From contig NZ_SSOJ01000076.1 in the NCBI RefSeq assembly GCF_029871205.1, positions 167 through 64,166 of the forward strand: a DNA stretch of 64,000 nt. The letters run 5' to 3'. Source of the DNA: Pseudomonas sp. BN417 (GTDB lineage: Bacteria; Pseudomonadota; Gammaproteobacteria; Pseudomonadales; Pseudomonadaceae). Positions 30,976 to 42,865 of the stretch are shown one piece after another. Below the pieces are notes generated by a model. It was not told where the DNA came from and made no database searches. It worked only from the letters and a program-made list of their open reading frames with translations. Position numbers and translations under genes: made by a program. The stretch's first letter is position 1; each line of letters starts with the position of its first letter.

Positions 30976-31890
30976 TCAGGGACGATCGTCCGCTTCGGCG
31001 GTGCTCGCCGTCGGAATCAGGTCCTCGGAGGTCAGCCTCAGCCAGATCAGCACCGGGGCGCTGATGTAGATGGAGGAGTAGGTACCCACCACCACACCCA
31101 CCAGCAGCGACAGCGCGAAACCGTGAAGGCTGTCGCCACCGAACAGCAGCAGGGCAAACAGCGCCAGCGCGGTGGACACCGAGGTGGCGATGGTCCGGAG
31201 CAGGGTCTGGGTGCAGGACACATCGATGTTCTCGATCAGGTCCGCCCGGCGCAGTACGCGGAAGTTCTCGCGGATACGGTCGAAGATGATGATGGTGTCG
31301 TTCAGCGAGTAACCGATCATCGCCAGGACCGCGGCCAGCACGGTGAGATCGAAGGGAATCTGGAAGAACGCCAGGATACCCAAGGTGACGATCACATCAT
31401 GGATCAGGGAAGCGATGGCACCGAGGCCGAACTTCCACTGGAAGCGGAAAGCCAGGTACAGCAGGACGCCGCCGAGCGCCAGCAGCATGGCCAGGCCACC
31501 CTGGTCACGCAGTTCCTCGCCCACCTGGGGACCGACGAATTCCACGCGTTTGAGCTCGAACTTGCTCTCGGCGTCGACCTTGCGCAGGGCATCGGCCACC
31601 TGGTTACCCAGTTGCGGATCGTCGCCGGCCAGGCGCACCAGCACGTCGGTGGACGCGCCGAAGCTCTGCACCACGGCATCCTCGTAACCCACCTGACCCA
31701 GCTCCTGCTTGATCAGTTCGAGGTTCGCCGGCTTCTCGTAGGACAGCTCGATCAGGGTGCCGCCGGTGAAGTCCAGGCCAAAGTTCAGGCCCTTGACGAA
31801 CAGGCTGCCGATGCCGATCAGGCTGATGATCACGGTGATGGCGAACGCAATGTTGCGTATCGCCATGAAACGGATGGTTGACTTGATCAT
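30976..31890 (-). CDS. secF: Protein translocase subunit SecF
   Basis: 304-residue inner-membrane protein that, with SecD, uses the proton gradient to help move proteins through SecYEG. Six transmembrane helices are evident (first at about 12-32). The family motif GLNFGLDFTGGTLIE opens the periplasmic domain, and GYSLNDTIIIFDRIRE sits in the translocation core. Start MIKSTIRFMAIRNIAF, overlapping nothing; a six-codon longer frame overlaps secD. Confidence 0.96.
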   Translation of the reverse strand: MIKSTIRFMAIRNIAFAITVIISLIGIGSLFVKGLNFGLDFTGGTLIELSYEKPANLELIKQELGQVGYEDAVVQSFGASTDVLVRLAGDDPQLGNQVADALRKVDAESKFELKRVEFVGPQVGEELRDQGGLAMLLALGGVLLYLAFRFQWKFGLGAIASLIHDVIVTLGILAFFQIPFDLTVLAAVLAMIGYSLNDTIIIFDRIRENFRVLRRADLIENIDVSCTQTLLRTIATSVSTALALFALLLFGGDSLHGFALSLLVGVVVGTYSSIYISAPVLIWLRLTSEDLIPTASTAEADDRP

Positions 31891-31898
31891 GGCAGGCC

Positions 31899-33761
31899 TC
31901 AAATCCACAGTTTCTTGAAGTTGCGGCCACCGAAGATCAGGTTGACCATGCCGCGGGTGAACATGATGGCGGTGAACATCGAGGTGATGATCCCCAGTGA
32001 CATGGTCACGGCAAAGCCCTTGATCGGACCGGTGCCGAGGGCGAACAGGATGCCGCCCACCAGCAGGGTGGTGAGGTTACTGTCGACGATCGCGGTATAG
32101 GCGCGGTCGAAGCCTTCGTGGATCGCCCGCTGCACGGACAGGCCGTTATTCAGCTCCTCGCGGATCCGCGAGTAGATCAGCACGTTGGCGTCCACCGCCA
32201 TGCCGAGGGTCAGCACGATACCGGCGATACCCGGCAGGGTCAGGGTCGCACCTATCACCGACATCAGGCCCACCAGCAGCACCAGGTTGAACGCCAGGGC
32301 GATGGTGGCCAGGAAACCGAAGAAGCGGTAGATGGCGATGATGAACAGCGAGACGAAGACCATCGCCCACTCGGTGGACTCGATGCCCTTGACGATGTTC
32401 TCGGCACCCAGGCTCGGGCCGATGGTGCGCTCTTCAGCGAAGTACATCGGTGCGGCCAGGCCGCCGGCACGCAGCAGCAGGGCCAGTTCGGAAGACTCGC
32501 CCTGACCGTCCAGGCCGGTGATGCGGAACTGGCTGCCCAGCGGCGACTGGATGGTCGCCAAACTGATGATTTTCTTCTCTTCCTTGAAGCTCTGTACCGC
32601 CACTTCCTTCTGGACGCCGTCGACGTCCTGGGTCACGTAGCGGGTGATCGGGCGCTGCTCGATGAAGATCACCGCCATGCTGCGACCCACGTTGTTGCGG
32701 GTAGCGCGGCTCATCAGCTCGCCGCCGTGGCCGTCGAGACGGATGTTCACCTGCGGGCGACCGTTCTCGTCGTAGCTGGCCTGGGCGTCGGTGACCTGGT
32801 CACCGGTGATGATCAGGTCGCGCTCCAGCGGCACCGGCGGACGACCCGGCTCGCGGAATTCGAAGGATTCGGTGGAGGCCTTGCTGGCGGTCGCCTCGGC
32901 GGCCAGGCGGAACTCCAGGTTGGCGGTCTTGCCGAGGATACGCTTGGCTTCGGCGGTGTCCTGCACGCCCGGCAGCTCGACCACGATGCGGTTGGCGCCC
33001 TGGCGCTGCACGATAGGCTCGGCCACACCCAGCTCGTTGACGCGGTTACGAACGGTGGTCAGGTTCTGCTTGATGGAATATTCGCGGATCTCCGCCAGCT
33101 TGGCCTGTTTAAGGGTCAGCTGCAGGACCTGCTGGCCGCCACGCTCGGTGGTGGTCATGTCGAAGTCGGTGAAGCTCTTGCGGATCAGCGACTGGGCCTT
33201 GTCCAGGGATTCCTGGTCGGTGAAGCCCAGCTGGAAGCCGTTCTCCTGGGACGGCAGGCTGCGGTAGCGGACACGCTCCTTGCGCAGCAGGGTGCGGACT
33301 TCGCCTTCGTAGATCTTCAGGCGCGCAGTGACCGCCTTCTCCATGTCCACTTCCAGCAGGAAGTGCACACCACCGGAGAGGTCCAGGCCCAGCTTCATCG
33401 GCGCGGCGCCGAGCTTGCGCAGCCAGTCCGGCGTGGTCGGGGCCAGGTTCAGGGCAACCACGTAGTCGTCGCCAAGGGCCTTGCGCACCACGTCCTTGGC
33501 CGGCAACTGGTCGCCCAGCTTGGTCAGGCGCAGCAGGCCGCCACGTTCGCTGACGCTGGCCGCCTTGATTTCGATACCAGCCTGCTTGAGGGCTTCAGTG
33601 GCCTTGTCCAGGTCGGCTTGCTGGATCTTCAGCGCCGTGCTGGTGCCACTGACCTGGATCGCCGGATCGTCCGGATAGAGATTGGGTGCGGAATAGACCA
33701 GGCCGATCGCCAGCACCGCCAGGATCAGCAGATATTTCCACAGAGGGTACTTGTTGAGCAT
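31899..33761 (-). CDS. secD: Protein translocase subunit SecD
   Basis: 620-residue partner of SecF. N-terminal transmembrane helix (WKYLLILAVLAIGLVYSAPNLYPDDPAI), large periplasmic P1 domain (about 30-445) with LGLDLSGGVHFLLEVD, and five C-terminal transmembrane helices with GMAVDANVLIYSRIREEL. Eight bases separate it from secF. It belongs to the queA-tgt-yajC-secD-secF run conserved in gammaproteobacteria. Confidence 0.97.
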   Translation of the reverse strand: MLNKYPLWKYLLILAVLAIGLVYSAPNLYPDDPAIQVSGTSTALKIQQADLDKATEALKQAGIEIKAASVSERGGLLRLTKLGDQLPAKDVVRKALGDDYVVALNLAPTTPDWLRKLGAAPMKLGLDLSGGVHFLLEVDMEKAVTARLKIYEGEVRTLLRKERVRYRSLPSQENGFQLGFTDQESLDKAQSLIRKSFTDFDMTTTERGGQQVLQLTLKQAKLAEIREYSIKQNLTTVRNRVNELGVAEPIVQRQGANRIVVELPGVQDTAEAKRILGKTANLEFRLAAEATASKASTESFEFREPGRPPVPLERDLIITGDQVTDAQASYDENGRPQVNIRLDGHGGELMSRATRNNVGRSMAVIFIEQRPITRYVTQDVDGVQKEVAVQSFKEEKKIISLATIQSPLGSQFRITGLDGQGESSELALLLRAGGLAAPMYFAEERTIGPSLGAENIVKGIESTEWAMVFVSLFIIAIYRFFGFLATIALAFNLVLLVGLMSVIGATLTLPGIAGIVLTLGMAVDANVLIYSRIREELNNGLSVQRAIHEGFDRAYTAIVDSNLTTLLVGGILFALGTGPIKGFAVTMSLGIITSMFTAIMFTRGMVNLIFGGRNFKKLWI

Positions 33762-33780
33762 GACTCCGCCCGTTATGACG

Positions 33781-33802
33781 CGGGGCGCCTGATGGCGCCC
33801 CG
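33781..33802. other. Perfect hairpin between yajC and secD, no U-run
   Basis: CGGGGCGCC and GGCGCCCCG form a 9-bp stem with a TGAT loop. It could slow polymerase or stabilise the upstream mRNA, but lacks the features of an intrinsic terminator on either strand. Confidence 0.45.
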
Positions 33803-33823
33803 TCGGTGTTGATCCAAGGATCC

Positions 33824-34162
33824 TTAGATGGCTTTCAGCGTGCCCTTCGGCAGGGTCGCCGCGATGGCCGCTTTCTGGAACTTCAGCTCCACGGTGTCGG
33901 ACACCTCGATGACCACGAAGTCATCGGTAACCTTGGTGACCTTGCCGGCGATGCCGCCGGAGGTGACCACTTCGTCACCCTTCTGCAGGTTGCCCAGCAG
34001 ATTCTTGTGCTCCTTGGCGCGCTTGGCCTGGGGGCGCCAGATCATCAGATAGAAGATGACCAGGAAGCCGATCAGGAAAACCCACTCGAAACCAGTGCCG
34101 GCAGGGCCAGCGGCGGCGGCCGGAGCGGCATCGGCATATGCGGCGGGGATCAGAAAGCTCAT
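33824..34162 (-). CDS. yajC: Sec translocase accessory protein YajC
   Basis: 112-residue single-pass inner-membrane protein associated with SecDF. An Ala-rich N-terminus is followed by the helix EWVFLIGFLVIFYLMIW (about 27-43), the basic patch RPQAKRAKEHKNLL, and a conserved SH3-like cytoplasmic part with GDEVVTSGGIAGKV. AGGAG lies upstream of the ATG. Located between tgt and secD. Confidence 0.96.
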   Translation of the reverse strand: MSFLIPAAYADAAPAAAAGPAGTGFEWVFLIGFLVIFYLMIWRPQAKRAKEHKNLLGNLQKGDEVVTSGGIAGKVTKVTDDFVVIEVSDTVELKFQKAAIAATLPKGTLKAI

Positions 34163-34220
34163 GTAGCACTCCTGTTACAAGAATTTGAAAGTCCAGGTCT
34201 TGAAATTAACTTGCTCTGAC

Positions 34221-36400
<2,180 letters not shown>

Positions 36401-36467
36401 GGTGGGGGGTCGTATCGCAGGGGCGCAGATAGTACAGGAAATGCTCGATCCTGACCACGAAGACGGA

Positions 36468-36496
36468 TTGACCGCCCCAGAGCGCCTCCCTATACT
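36468..36496 (+). promoter_or_regulatory. Promoter of tRNA-Leu
   Basis: TTGACC (36468-36473), 17-base spacer, TATACT (36491-36496), 13 bases before the mature tRNA 5' end, with a GC-rich stretch after the -10 as expected for stringently controlled promoters. Confidence 0.8.
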
Positions 36497-36509
36497 GCGC
36501 GGCCATCGT

Positions 36510-36595
36510 GCCTCGGTGGCGGAATGGTAGACGCGGCGGATTCAAAATCCGTTTCTGGCGACAGAGTGAGAGTTCGAGTCTCTCCCGGGGCACCA
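36510..36595 (+). tRNA. tRNA-Leu (anticodon CAA)
   Basis: An 86-base class II tRNA with a seven-base-pair acceptor stem (GCCTCGG with CCGGGGC), anticodon loop TTCAAAA giving CAA for UUG codons, a long variable arm, GTTCGAGTC in the T arm, and the CCA end encoded. It stands alone between queA and the cold-shock gene. Confidence 0.97.
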
Positions 36596-36605
36596 CGATA
36601 TTTCC

Positions 36606-36627
36606 AACCCTTTCCAGGGTGCATTTT
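36606..36627 (+). terminator. Weak terminator after tRNA-Leu
   Basis: ACCCT and AGGGT form a five-bp stem with a four-base loop, followed by GCATTTT. Small, but placed 12 bases after the tRNA. Confidence 0.4.
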
Positions 36628-36888
36628 CCACAGCTTTCCCCGCCGGTCCGGGCAGCTCGTCCGCCCGTAAAGATTGGCGTTCCGGGGGATTGGCAAACCC
36701 GCAAAACTTAGCGTAGAGTTGGCCAACTGTGTTTGCATGGGTCGCTGTTGAATCGTGACCTGATGCGGTAGATCACCAGATCCGCTACATCCCGCTCGAC
36801 TTCTCTTCCTCTTTGCAACCAGTTCCAGCCCTTCTGGCGCGTTCGTGAACAGCAGGCTGTCATCAACTTCAGTTTCAAGGAAAAAGTT
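36628..36888 (+). promoter_or_regulatory. Upstream and leader region of the cold-shock gene
   Basis: The ~290 bases between tRNA-Leu and the cold-shock gene carry no supported gene. An A/T-richer stretch at about 36700-36800 and the palindrome GTTGGCCAAC (36718-36727) are the only visible marks. Cold-shock genes commonly have long structured 5' leaders, so part of this is probably untranslated mRNA. No clear -35/-10 pair could be fixed. Confidence 0.4.
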
Positions 36889-37101
36889 ATGTCGAATCGT
36901 CAAACCGGCACCGTCAAATGGTTCAACGACGAGAAAGGTTTTGGTTTCATCACCCCGGAAAGCGGCCCGGATCTGTTCGTTCACTTCCGTGCTATCGAAG
37001 GCTCCGGCTTCCGTAGCCTGAAGGAAGGCCAAAAGGTCACCTTCGTCGCCGTGCAGGGCCAGAAAGGCATGCAGGCTGACCAGGTTCAGGTTGTTGCCTG
37101 A
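36889..37101 (+). CDS. Cold-shock protein, CspA family
   Basis: A 70-residue single OB-fold nucleic-acid chaperone. RNP1 is KGFGFI and RNP2 is LFVHF, preceded by GTVKWFNDE. Such proteins bind single-stranded RNA and keep mRNA translatable; which paralogue this is (CspA, CapB or CspD-like) cannot be told from sequence. AAGGAAAAAG before the ATG is the ribosome site. Monocistronic, with its own terminator. Confidence 0.96.
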   Translation: MSNRQTGTVKWFNDEKGFGFITPESGPDLFVHFRAIEGSGFRSLKEGQKVTFVAVQGQKGMQADQVQVVA

Positions 37102-37118
37102 TATCTGAGCTGCGCCGA

Positions 37119-37153
37119 AAAGCCCCTGATGGAAACATCAGGGGCTTTTTTAT
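37119..37153 (+). terminator. Terminator of the cold-shock gene
   Basis: AAAGCCCCTGATG and CATCAGGGGCTTT form a 13-bp stem with a GAAA tetraloop, followed by further T residues. Confidence 0.96.
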
Positions 37154-37206
37154 GCCCGCGGATCGGCTGTTAGAATGGCGCGCCTCCACTACGCCAAGAG
37201 CCCGCA

Positions 37207-37704
37207 ATGCCGAAACACCAGCTGCGCCCCCAGGGTGACTTCCCCGCCGCCGGGCTGATCCGCCGTTTCGCGGCGATCTTCTACGACTTCCTGCTGTGCG
37301 TCGCCATGCTCATGGTGGTCACCCTCTTCTACCAACAGGTGATATTGCGCCTGATCCTCGGCGGTGAGCGCCTGCGCGAACTGGCCGACCAGGGCGCCCT
37401 GGCCGGCGACCCGGTGCTCTCCACCCTGCTGGTGTTCAGCCTGTTCGGCTTCTTCGCCAAGTTCTGGACCCACAATGGCCAGACCCTCGGCATGCAGGTC
37501 TGGGGGATTCGCGTGCAGAACAAGGACGGCTCGGCCATCAGCCTGTGGCAGGCGCTGCTGCGCTTCGTCATCGCCATCGGCTCCTGGCTGCTGCTGGGCA
37601 TGGGCTTCTTCTGGAGCCTCTGGGACAAGCAGAAGCGCACTTGGCACGACATCTACTCCGAGACCCAGGTGGTGCACCTGCCCAAGAGCGCCCACAAGAA
37701 GTAA
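37207..37704 (+). CDS. RDD-family membrane protein
   Basis: 165 residues. The RDD domain is seen as an Arg near the start of the first helix (GLIRRFAAIFYDFLLCVAML), a second helix VLSTLLVFSLFGFFAKFW, the GQTLGMQVWGIRV motif, and a third helix FVIAIGSWLLLGMGFFWSLW followed by DKQKRTWHDIYSETQVV. Some family members act as transporters; the role here is unknown. In pseudomonads it usually lies between the cold-shock gene and lptG. Confidence 0.93.
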   Translation: MPKHQLRPQGDFPAAGLIRRFAAIFYDFLLCVAMLMVVTLFYQQVILRLILGGERLRELADQGALAGDPVLSTLLVFSLFGFFAKFWTHNGQTLGMQVWGIRVQNKDGSAISLWQALLRFVIAIGSWLLLGMGFFWSLWDKQKRTWHDIYSETQVVHLPKSAHKK

Positions 37705-37739
37705 AGATCCACGTTCGAGGCAGGTGGCCTTGCGCTTGC

Positions 37740-37860
37740 CCCTTCGCGCCTGCACCAGGCCTACCGCTGGGTTCGCCATGCGCACCGCCTGCCCTGGATC
37801 AGCCCATGCACCTCGCCCCACCGCCGGTGCGCGCGGCGCACCCTACCGGCCGAACTTGTC
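37740..37860. repeat. Degraded TAGGGTGCGC-type repeat
   Basis: A decayed inverted pair: a left half with gggttcgccatgcgcacc near 37771-37788, and a right half ggtgcgcgcggcgcaccctacc near 37827-37849. The right half resembles the element at 47957-48012. No gene in 37705-37953. Confidence 0.5.
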
Positions 37861-37953
37861 GCTCTATCCAAACCACTGAGTCAAACCAGGCCGAGCCGGT
37901 TACTCATGACCATGTCTTTAAAGCGTGGTTTCCCAAGTCCTGATGAACCCATG

Positions 37954-37980
37954 AAAAAGCCGGCATATAGCCGGCTTTTT
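37954..37980. terminator. Bidirectional terminator between the RDD gene and lptG
   Basis: AAAAAGCCGGC and GCCGGCTTTTT form an 11-bp stem with a five-base loop, with A and T tracts on both sides, between convergent genes. Confidence 0.95.
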
Positions 37981-37995
37981 CATTGCTCCGAAGGA

Positions 37996-39057
37996 TCAGC
38001 CCGCCCGCCTCAGCAGCCAGATGCCAGCCAGGGCGCAGATGCCGGCCGGCACCAGCACGGCGAACAGCGGCGAGAAGCCGAACACCAGGCTCGAGGGCCC
38101 GAGCAGGTCCTGGCTGATGCGCACCACGAAGCCGATCACCACGCCGGTGAACACCCGCTGGCCCAGGGTCACTGAACGCAGCGGGCCGAAGATGAAGGAT
38201 ATGGCCATCAGCACCAGGGCCGCGGTGACCAGCGGCTGCAGCACCTTGGTCCAGAACGCCAGCCAGTAGCTGCCATTGTTCAGTCCCTGCTCGGCCAGGT
38301 AGTGGGTGTAGCTCCACAGGCCGGTGATGGACAGCGCTTCCGGCTCCATCACCACGGTGCCGAGCAATTGCGGGTTGAGCTCGATGTCCCAGCTCTCGCT
38401 GACGGCATTCACCACCTCGGTGTGGTCGCCACGGAAATGGGTGGTAGCCACGTTTTCCAGTTGCCAGTGATCGCCCTGGTACAGCGCGCGACGGGCGAAG
38501 CTGGCGGACTGCATGTGCCGCTCGCCATCGAAGCGGTAACGGGTAACACCGTAGAGCACGCCATTGGGCTGCACGGCGTTGATATGCACGAACTCCTCGC
38601 CCTGGCGGTGCCAGAGACCACGCTTGGAGCTCTGCGCATCGCCGCCGCCCTGGGCCAGGGAGCGGTTGGCCTGGGCAATATTCTCGCTCCAGGGCGCGGC
38701 GTATTCGCCGATCAGCACGCCCACCACCATGAGCACCAGGATCGGCTTCATCACCGCCCAGACGATACGGCCGATGGACACGCCAGCGGCACGCATCACC
38801 GTCAGCTCGCTGCTGCTGGCCAGGGCGCCAAGGCCGATCAGGCTGCCGATCAACGCCGCCATCGGCAGCATGTCGTAGATCCGCCGCGGCAAGGTGAGGA
38901 AGACGTACCAGGCGGCAGCGAACACGCCGTAGTCGCCGCCCACGTCGCCCAGCTCATCGATGAAGGCAAACAGCGCCGCGAGGCTGACGATCACCCCGAG
39001 CACCGCGAGGATGGCGAAGAACACACTGGTGCCAATGTAACGATCCAACCTAACCAT
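37996..39057 (-). CDS. lptG: LPS export permease LptG
   Basis: 353-residue inner-membrane subunit of the LptB2FG transporter that extracts LPS from the inner membrane. Starts VRLDRYIGTSVFFAILAVLG; six transmembrane helices (three N-terminal, three after about 260) flank a periplasmic beta-jellyroll domain. The frame could start seven codons earlier, but homologues begin at this ATG, which overlaps the lptF stop by eight bases. Confidence 0.96.
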   Translation of the reverse strand: MVRLDRYIGTSVFFAILAVLGVIVSLAALFAFIDELGDVGGDYGVFAAAWYVFLTLPRRIYDMLPMAALIGSLIGLGALASSSELTVMRAAGVSIGRIVWAVMKPILVLMVVGVLIGEYAAPWSENIAQANRSLAQGGGDAQSSKRGLWHRQGEEFVHINAVQPNGVLYGVTRYRFDGERHMQSASFARRALYQGDHWQLENVATTHFRGDHTEVVNAVSESWDIELNPQLLGTVVMEPEALSITGLWSYTHYLAEQGLNNGSYWLAFWTKVLQPLVTAALVLMAISFIFGPLRSVTLGQRVFTGVVIGFVVRISQDLLGPSSLVFGFSPLFAVLVPAGICALAGIWLLRRAG

Positions 39058-40171
39058 GGGCCACCTCACGGGCTTCACGACGAGCCGCCCACTTCAGGCT
39101 CAGAGGCTCCCAGTACAACAACAGCAAACCGACCGCGAGAAACAGCCCATGCACCCACCACAGGCCCACGGCCATGGGAATGCGGCCCTTGTCCAACTGG
39201 CCGCGGGCGGCGATCAGCATGGACAGGTAGGCCATGTACAGGAGGATCGCCGGCAGCAGCTTGAGGAAGCGGCCCTGGCGCGGATTGACCCTGGACAGCG
39301 GCACCGCCAGCAGGGTGACGATGAACACCAGCAGCGGAATCGACAGGCGCCATTGCAGTTCGGCCTGGTAGCGCGGGTCCGTGCTGCCGATCAGCTCGGA
39401 GGTCGGCACCGCCTCGCGCTCGCCGATCTCCGAACTGATCTCCGGCTTGGGCAGCAGCACGCCGTAGGTCTCGTAGTGGATGATGCGGTAATCGGCCTTG
39501 CCGGGGTTGCCATCATAGCGGTAGCCGTTCTGCAGGATCAGATAGCGGCTGCCGTCCGGCTGGATGTGCTGGCGCCCCTTCTCGGCCACCAGCACGCCGA
39601 CACCGCGGTCTTTGCCGTCTTGGCGCGAGATTCGCCGCTCGGAGATGAACACGCCGGCCAGTTCGCCACGATCGGAGGAAAGGGTCTCGGAATAGGTCAC
39701 CCGATCACCACCCTTCATGGCCTGGAAGCGGCCGGGCACCAGGGTGTCGAACTCGGTCAGGGCATCCTGCTCGTTGAGGATACGCGCCACCTGCGACACG
39801 CCCTGGGGCGCCAGGCCCAGGCTCAGCCAGGCCACGGCCAGCGCGACCAGCAGGGCCGGCGCCAGGCTGTAGGCCATCAGCCGCTGTTGGCTCATGCCGG
39901 TGGCGGTGAGCACGGTCATCTCGCTGTCGAGGTAGAGCCGGCCATACGCCAGCAGGAAACCGAGAAACAGCCCCAGGGGCAGGATCAACTGGAGAAAGCC
40001 GGGAATCCGGAAGCCCATGATCATGAACAGCACGCCGGGGTCCAGCACCCCTTGCGCGGCCTGGGCCAGGTACTTGATGAAACGGCCGCTCATGATGATC
40101 ACCAGCAGCACGGCGCTGACCGCACTGAGGGTGACCAGAACCTCGCGGGAGAGATAACGGAAGACAATCAA
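39050..40171 (-). CDS. lptF: LPS export permease LptF
   Basis: 373-residue partner of LptG. It begins IVFRYLSREVLVTLSAVSAVLLVIIMSGRF with TTG as the start codon; no ATG keeps this conserved N-terminus and GGAG lies about nine bases upstream. Six transmembrane helices surround a jellyroll domain (about 130-265). It overlaps lptG and is divergent from pepA with a 143-base gap, as in P. aeruginosa. Confidence 0.95.
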   Translation of the reverse strand: MIVFRYLSREVLVTLSAVSAVLLVIIMSGRFIKYLAQAAQGVLDPGVLFMIMGFRIPGFLQLILPLGLFLGFLLAYGRLYLDSEMTVLTATGMSQQRLMAYSLAPALLVALAVAWLSLGLAPQGVSQVARILNEQDALTEFDTLVPGRFQAMKGGDRVTYSETLSSDRGELAGVFISERRISRQDGKDRGVGVLVAEKGRQHIQPDGSRYLILQNGYRYDGNPGKADYRIIHYETYGVLLPKPEISSEIGEREAVPTSELIGSTDPRYQAELQWRLSIPLLVFIVTLLAVPLSRVNPRQGRFLKLLPAILLYMAYLSMLIAARGQLDKGRIPMAVGLWWVHGLFLAVGLLLLYWEPLSLKWAARREAREVAHG

Positions 40172-40248
40172 AACCAGACACTCCAGGGTTGTCAGGCTCG
40201 GGCGGCTACGCTCAAACTAGCCGCTTTATGGTCAGCCCGCCGTGATGA

Positions 40249-42215
<1,967 letters not shown>

Positions 42216-42227
42216 TCGTATTGCCCC

Positions 42228-42677
42228 ATGGATACCCCCAAGCTTCCCCCCAAGCCGGCACACCTGCTGGACGACCTCGAATCCATCCGCGCCCTGCTCG
42301 ATGACGAACCCAACGGCAATGAGCCGCCCCTCCTCACCGAAAGCCTGGACGCCGACGGCATTCCCCTGCTCTCCGAGCGGGTCGAGCCCGCCCCGGCCCG
42401 GCCGGAGTCATCCGCACAGCCGCAGCCACAGGCCGCGCCCGCCACTCCGGCACCCGCGCCAGCGCCCGTTTCCAACCAACCCGTGGCCGAGGCCATTCGC
42501 CAGCGCATGATGCCCGAAGGCAATCCCGAGCTGGCACTCTTGGACAGCGAACTGCGCGCCGCCGCCCAGCTGATCCTGCAGGACGTGATCGACGATTTCT
42601 TGCCGCAGATCGAGGCCGAGCTCAAGCGCCGCCTCGACGCCCGCCTGACCCGTCTGCTGCCGCCACGCCGGCCGTAG
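42228..42677 (+). CDS. Conserved hypothetical protein next to holC
   Basis: 149 residues, not recognised. Residues 1-55 are acidic and leucine-bearing (HLLDDLESIRALLDD), 55-85 are a Pro/Ala/Gln linker, and 95-149 are predicted helical with SELRAAAQLILQDVIDDFLPQIEAELKRR, ending in a basic tail. No signal peptide or membrane helix. It starts 12 bases after holC and precedes valS, a position I recall occupied by a homologue in other pseudomonads. A role at the replisome or ribosome is only a guess from position. Confidence 0.8.
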   Translation: MDTPKLPPKPAHLLDDLESIRALLDDEPNGNEPPLLTESLDADGIPLLSERVEPAPARPESSAQPQPQAAPATPAPAPAPVSNQPVAEAIRQRMMPEGNPELALLDSELRAAAQLILQDVIDDFLPQIEAELKRRLDARLTRLLPPRRP

Positions 42678-42697
42678 GACCATTTTGCTTCCAACCT

Positions 42698-42758
42698 GTA
42701 GGAGCGAGCTTGCTCGCGAACGGCCCCACACCATTCGCCAGCAAGCTCGCTCCTACAA
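42698..42758. repeat. Pseudomonas REP pair
   Basis: The motif tgtaggagcgagcttgctcg at 42698 and its inverted copy ending cgagctcgctcctaca-like at 42758 form a large hairpin. This is the REP family widely seen between genes in pseudomonads and mobilised by RAYT transposases. Confidence 0.9.
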
Positions 42759-42815
42759 CACAGGCCCCAGGGTCGCCCTCGGCGCGCGCCAATTCTTTCG
42801 CCGGCCCGATACCGC

Positions 42816-42821
42816 TATACT
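42816..42821 (+). promoter_or_regulatory. -10 box of valS
   Basis: TATACT, with TTCTTT about 18 bases upstream as a weak -35, 45 bases before the valS ATG. Confidence 0.5.
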
Positions 42822-42865
42822 CCCCCGTTTTCCCGTTCAGTTGCCTCTAGGGTCCCCGCCGAACC

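Noticed and set aside
36490-37032. A 180-codon frame antisense to tRNA-Leu and the cold-shock gene
   Set aside because: It runs across a clear tRNA and the opposite strand of a clear Csp gene.
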